NCBI RefSeq assembly: GCF_024372725.1
Contig: NZ_VOUA01000001.1
Coordinates: 62,001-126,000 of the forward strand
Length of the DNA stretch: 64,000 nt
DNA from: Methanosarcina sp. KYL-1
GTDB taxonomy: Archaea > Halobacteriota > Methanosarcinia > Methanosarcinales > Methanosarcinaceae
Reading direction: 5' to 3'
A program made the translations under genes and the position numbers. A model generated the notes under the pieces. It was not told where the DNA came from. It did no database searches and saw nothing but the letters and a program-made list of their open reading frames with translations. Positions 60,471-64,000 of the stretch are shown here, piece after piece (position 1 is the first letter of the stretch; every line of letters begins with the position of its first letter).

Positions 60471-60784
60471 TGATGAGCTAGTCCGGGTAGCCCGGCGTTA
60501 CCTGTAACCCGAAATCGCCGATATGCGGGGGACGAAGCCAATGGAAGGTGCGACAGAGAGGTTCCAGCCTGGGATCTCAACTGAGAAGCCCCGTCCTGCT
60601 TGGATGATGCTGACATGAGGGCTTGCTGGAGAGCAGGTCCTCATCCTTAACTGCGGAAACCGGTCGAGGCCCGGAAGGGAGCAGACTTACCGTGGGCAGT
60701 CGTCGCTTGTGGGGTCGCGGGGTGGAGAAGAGGTGCCAGTCTACTGGGATTTCCGAGATGCATCAACCTGCAGCGTGCTCATCA
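60471..60784 (+). ncRNA. Signal recognition particle (7S) RNA
   Basis: Archaeal SRP RNA of ~314 bases. The conserved helix 8 segment GTCGAGGCCCGGAAGGGAGC is at 60662-60682, with the matching strand downstream, as needed for SRP54 binding. The ends pair through TGATGAGC (60471-60478) and GCTCATCA (60777-60784), a terminal helix 1. The 5' domain has GTCCGGGTAGCCCGGCG followed by TTACCTGTAACCC, the helix 2-4 region. The RNA with SRP19 and SRP54 targets membrane and secreted proteins. The ends are set from the terminal helix and TATA distance and could be off by a few bases. Confidence 0.92.
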
Positions 60785-60921
60785 ATAAACATTTCAGGCC
60801 TGCATCTTTATAAAAATCTCTGGATGTGGGTAAAAGAAGCAGTTAACACAAACCCTTTTCTCCGGAAAAGGTTAAATATGTGAAATGCATTTAAGGGATC
60901 GCGTTTCTAGCATTTCGATGT

Positions 60922-61006
60922 GACGAGATAGCCAAGCCCGGTATGGCGCGGGATTGCTAATCCCGTGATGCCCTGCATCCCGGGGGTTCGAGTCCCCCTC
61001 TCGTCG
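60922..61006 (+). tRNA. tRNA-Ser (anticodon GCU)
   Basis: 85 bases fold as a class II tRNA. The acceptor stem is GACGAGA with TCTCGTC, the discriminator base is G61006, and the anticodon stem-loop GGGATTGCTAATCCC has anticodon GCT. A long variable arm (TGATGCCCTGCATC with flanks) and TTCGAGT in the T loop are present. GCU with a long variable arm is serine. CCA is not encoded. A T run just after the gene would end the transcript. Confidence 0.97.
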
Positions 61007-61453
61007 CTTCTTTTTTTTCAATTTTTCAAGTAGTCTGGCTTACGGTTTGTAGGTTTTCAATTCTTCATTTTTACAAAAATTATTTTTATTTAACTAATTT
61101 TTAGGGGATGTTCGGGGTTCAAGATCGAACTGAGCCCCGGGCTTTTTCCTCTTATATGGTGTCGTTTTTCTCCTATTATCGTGCAGGAGCATCTTCTATT
61201 GCCGGATTTTTTGCATAACAGGACCTTTACGCTCAAATACATAAATCTGATTTCCATAAGTCGGCGGACCTGGCTTATTTTTCTGCCTTCTGAAGCTGCA
61301 TTATAGTATGAGAATGTGCCTCAAATCTGTCTATTTTTAACAATCTCTATTTATTTTTACACATTTCTCAAAAATACTTATATAGATTTTTCTTCATAAT
61401 GTCAATCTGTTCGTTTAGAAATCTAAAATTTCGTTCTGTATGGGGGATGTAAT
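61007..61453. other. Spacer between tRNA and surface-protein gene
   Basis: ~450 bases with a T-rich terminator at 61008-61020 and a promoter-like CTTATATAGATTT near 61377-61390, 60-75 bases before the GTG start of the next gene. No ORF of note. Confidence 0.5.
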
Positions 61454-63451
61454 GTGCAATATAAATATCCAGTTCTTTTTATAGTGGTACTTACCGTAGT
61501 TGCAGCTATGGGATTGTCGGCGGGTGCGGAAAGTGCGGATGAGTCAAATCCCCTGCAGGGTCTTGAGGAAACTTTTTCTGAATCCAATGGGACCTTTGGG
61601 GCCTCAGGAATTGGCGGTTCCAATGGTTCAGCCAGTTCTGCTAGTTCCAATGGTTCAGTCAGTTCTGCTAGTTCCAATGGTTCAGTCAGTTCTGCTGGTT
61701 CCGTAGGTTCCAATGGTTCCTATAATGACGAAGGCTCTATTGGTTCTGATGGTTCAGATAGTTTCTTTGATTCTGGGGGTTCTGAAGGTTCCGGTATTTC
61801 TGAAAGTTCCGATGAGTTTGAAGAAGATCATGGGGGCCAGCAGGGCTCCAGCGGAATGGCTAACTCAGGTGGAAAGGGCGGTTCTTTGTTGAAAGGGGGG
61901 CCCAGGTGGAGTTTCTCAGGCTTGAGCAACGGACCCTGGTGGAAATACTTACAATCTTTCAGTTCGGACCTTTCTTTCGGGGCCGGAAACTCCGGTCAGA
62001 AAGGAGGCCCTGGCAGTAAGGGCGGTTCCGGTGGTTCCGATAGTTCCGGTGGAAGTGATGACTCTGGAAGTTGTAGCGGTTCCGATGGTTCTGATGGTTC
62101 CGATGGTTCTGGCGGAAAAGGTGGAAAAGGAGGAAATGGCGGAAGCGGTGGTTCTGACGGCTCCGGCGGTTGTGGCGGTTCTGAAGAGTCCGAGAGTTCC
62201 GGCGAGGGCGGAGAATCCAGCGAACATGGGAAAGGTGCAACAGCAACCATTTCTGCTTACGATGAAGCCGGAAACCTTATAGATAGCTTCGAGGGTGAAC
62301 CCGCTAACTGGGGAGAATACCAGCAGTTGTTTGCCAGTTCAGGCACTCCTTCTAAAATCAGCTCTGTACGCCTCTCTGCTAATTCTCGTAAGGGGAAAGT
62401 AAGGTATGATGACCTCACGTTCAAGTGTGGTTCCGGGAATACAAAGGAGATTTCCTTCGATGAAGATGAGCTGGTTTCCGGTACTGCTATTAAGGGCCAT
62501 TATAATTGGGTGAACTTCTCAAATGAAGCAAAAGTCTATTCCTCGGAAGGTGCTCGATCGGGCAATAACTTTTTGAGAAACCACCCGAAAGAGGGCCAGG
62601 CTATTGTAATCAATTTTAAAAATACGGTTTCTGAGGTAAGTATCTGGTACACCTTCCAGCAGGGATCGAATAAACCTTCCGGTGAAGGTGGTTCCGGTGG
62701 TCCCGGTGGTCCCGGTGGTGAAGGCGGTTCCGGCGGTGAAGGCGGTTCCGGCGGCGATGAAGGTGGATGCGGTGGTTCTGATGGTGAAGGCGGTTCCGGT
62801 GGTCCCGGCGGTGAAGGTGGTTCCGGTGGTCCCGGCGGTGAAGGCGGTTCCGAAAACTCTTCTCCCGAGCCTATGATCATCCAGCCGGTTTCAGGCAGTT
62901 TGGTCAGTGGTGTTGTTAAGGTAGAGGCAGAAGAAAAGGAGGCTCATGATCTCGAATCTGCTGTTTTTGAATACTCTGCGGACGAAGGGGTCAACTGGGT
63001 GAATATCGGTACGGATACCGATGGATCCGATTTTTGGGGAGTGCAGTGGGATACTTCCTCAGTCTCCAATGGAAACCGTCTGCTGCGTGTGACGATGATA
63101 GATAAATCCGGGAGAGAAGGAACAGCTCAGGTTGAAGTAATGGTAAAAAATGCCTTATCTGGTCCTAATGTCAAGGTCCTAAGTCCGCGCAATGGGGAAA
63201 CTGTTCGCCTTTTAAAGGTTGCCATGGCATCGGCGGACCCGGAGGTTACAAAAGTCATTTTCCAGGGTTCAATTGACGGTGTTACCTGGGTTGACCTGGC
63301 CACGGACTCATATAAAAAAGACGGATGGTGGGCTTCTATTAATTTCAGCAAATTGCCAGATGGGGCATATTACTTCAGAGCTGCGGGGGTGACATCCGAG
63401 GGGGATACAGGTTATTCTCAGACGGTCAGGGTTAATGTGTTAAATAAATGA
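61454..63451 (+). CDS. Large secreted Gly/Ser-rich surface protein with Ig-like C-terminal domains
   Basis: A 665-residue exported protein started by GTG at 61454, with GGGGGA upstream. The signal peptide is YPVLFIVVLTVVAAMGLSAGA. Residues 45-260 are low-complexity Ser/Gly/Asn repeats (SSASSNGSV units) and Gly-rich runs. A folded domain at ~265-405 has AGNLIDSFEGEPANWGEYQQLF and SIWYTFQQGSN. A second Gly/Pro/Glu-rich linker follows (GGSGGPGGEG units), then two ~85-residue Ig-like domains of the kind PVSGSLVSGVVKVEAEEKEAHDLESAVFEYSADEGVNWVNIGTDTDGSDFW. It lacks a membrane anchor at the C-terminus. It may be an adhesin or part of extracellular matrix; I do not recognise a named family. Confidence 0.8.
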   Translation: MQYKYPVLFIVVLTVVAAMGLSAGAESADESNPLQGLEETFSESNGTFGASGIGGSNGSASSASSNGSVSSASSNGSVSSAGSVGSNGSYNDEGSIGSDGSDSFFDSGGSEGSGISESSDEFEEDHGGQQGSSGMANSGGKGGSLLKGGPRWSFSGLSNGPWWKYLQSFSSDLSFGAGNSGQKGGPGSKGGSGGSDSSGGSDDSGSCSGSDGSDGSDGSGGKGGKGGNGGSGGSDGSGGCGGSEESESSGEGGESSEHGKGATATISAYDEAGNLIDSFEGEPANWGEYQQLFASSGTPSKISSVRLSANSRKGKVRYDDLTFKCGSGNTKEISFDEDELVSGTAIKGHYNWVNFSNEAKVYSSEGARSGNNFLRNHPKEGQAIVINFKNTVSEVSIWYTFQQGSNKPSGEGGSGGPGGPGGEGGSGGEGGSGGDEGGCGGSDGEGGSGGPGGEGGSGGPGGEGGSENSSPEPMIIQPVSGSLVSGVVKVEAEEKEAHDLESAVFEYSADEGVNWVNIGTDTDGSDFWGVQWDTSSVSNGNRLLRVTMIDKSGREGTAQVEVMVKNALSGPNVKVLSPRNGETVRLLKVAMASADPEVTKVIFQGSIDGVTWVDLATDSYKKDGWWASINFSKLPDGAYYFRAAGVTSEGDTGYSQTVRVNVLNK

Positions 63452-63956
63452 AATGCGGGTTAAGGCAGCAAAGGCAATTCCCTTTGCTTTTCCTTTTTTG
63501 TCTTTTCTTGTTTCTGATGTTTTTGCAGTTTTTTGATTTTTTGTTCCAGGGGTTTCCTAACCTCTTGCCCATGCTTGAGGTGTTTTTTCATGTTTTTGGG
63601 GATTTTTTTCTTGATCAATCAGGTAAATTTTAGGGTGGAATCTTCCTCTGGATTTTTAAGCGATTTAGGAGGATTTGTGGAATTTCTTCATATCGAGGTA
63701 TTTTTTGAAGTTTGGCATGTAATATTTTATATAAGATTTCACATTATACGTGTATATAAAAATTCGACAGCAACTTTCGTTCTTTAAGAGCGTACATTGC
63801 TCAACTTTTATATACTTCATTTGGATATTATTCTCCTCTCAAAGGGAGATTCTACTGTGAGCGGGCCACATAGTCTTTCTCACTCTTCAGGCGTTATTTA
63901 ATCACATTCGTGGTTTAAAAAATTCAATCTTACAAGGAAAAGGTTGCAGCAGAGAA
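63452..63956. other. Spacer before KaiC-like gene
   Basis: ~505 bases. It is T-rich at 63480-63610, ending the surface-protein transcript, with a promoter-like ACTTTTATATACTTC at 63808-63822. No gene was seen. Confidence 0.5.
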
Positions 63957-64000
63957 ATGGACCGTATCTCATCAGGTATAAACGAACTGGACGAAAGGCT
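63957..64000 (+). CDS. KaiC/RecA-superfamily ATPase, N-terminal fragment
   Basis: Only the first 14-15 codons lie in the window: MDRISSGINELDERL. The pattern SGINELDE matches the first turn of the KaiC-like RecA-superfamily domain (usually S-G-I/x-x-L-D) that sits 15-20 residues before the Walker A. Such proteins in Methanosarcina often combine with signalling domains. The call rests on a very short match and could be another RecA-fold protein. Confidence 0.6.
   Translation, partial: MDRISSGINELDER

Overview
The window looks like a chromosome segment of a methanogenic archaeon of the Methanosarcina type. It carries cytosolic heterodisulfide reductase subunits (HdrB, HdrC), methyl-CoM reductase activation component A2, a RamA-type corrinoid activase, F420-dependent NADP reductase, archaeal lipid synthesis (GGGP synthase), archaeal L40e, archaeal 7S/SRP RNA, TATA boxes rather than -35/-10 promoters, and AT-rich spacers full of short tandem repeats. 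No close species was identified because no search was possible.

Layout. 0-1 kb: end of a cobalamin operon (CbiH, CbiC). 1.2-2.5 kb: CcdA plus a thioredoxin-like lipoprotein. 2.8-7.2 kb: Mrp/NBP35 ATPase, DUF134 regulator, two NifX-like proteins and two MinD-ferredoxin ATPases, resembling the ORP-type Fe-S cluster of anaerobes. 7.2-12.1 kb: DUF169, DUF1847, DUF1284, HdrB, HdrC, NpdG. 12.5-16.4 kb: secreted subtilisin-like protein, DUF2284 protein, M24 peptidase. 16.4-28.4 kb: an accessory island, described below. 28.5-40 kb: nitrogen assimilation (four-subunit split glutamate synthase with an F420-type subunit, glutamine synthetase, PII protein and ammonium transporter), interrupted by TspO, Hsp20-like and small proteins. 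40.4-49.2 kb: two HTH regulators, a MacB/FtsX-type ABC exporter with an extracellular partner, a MEDS-PAS histidine kinase and a second FtsX permease. 49.5-60.1 kb: flavoproteins, component A2, MTH865, GGGP synthase, L40e, PurB, two near-identical noncoding elements and RamA. 60.4-64 kb: SRP RNA, tRNA-Ser(GCU), a large Gly/Ser-rich secreted protein and the start of a KaiC-like ATPase.

The most unusual part is 17.5-28.5 kb. A locus made of promoter, structured 5' leader, secreted protein, intergenic hairpin and small membrane protein is present three times in tandem. Copies A and B encode paralogous HExxHxxGxxD metalloproteases, each followed by a related small membrane protein. Copy C keeps the same leader and a similar signal peptide but encodes a different secreted protein and a different membrane protein. 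Copies A and B are each followed by a scar of about 200 bp from the 3' end of the glutamate-synthase F420 subunit gene; copy C is followed by the intact gene. Each leader can form a hairpin that hides the Shine-Dalgarno sequence and a competing upstream pairing. The Shine-Dalgarno helix differs in sequence but stays complementary in all three copies, as expected for a cis-acting RNA switch. A membrane-anchored winged-helix regulator sits divergently next to copy A, and similar operator-like sequences occur at its own side and at the three cassette promoters. An IS110-family element has inserted into copy B; its noncoding left end folds like a bridge RNA.

Gene calls rest on recognised family motifs read from the translations. 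Functions of the island, the leaders and the twin noncoding elements are inference.
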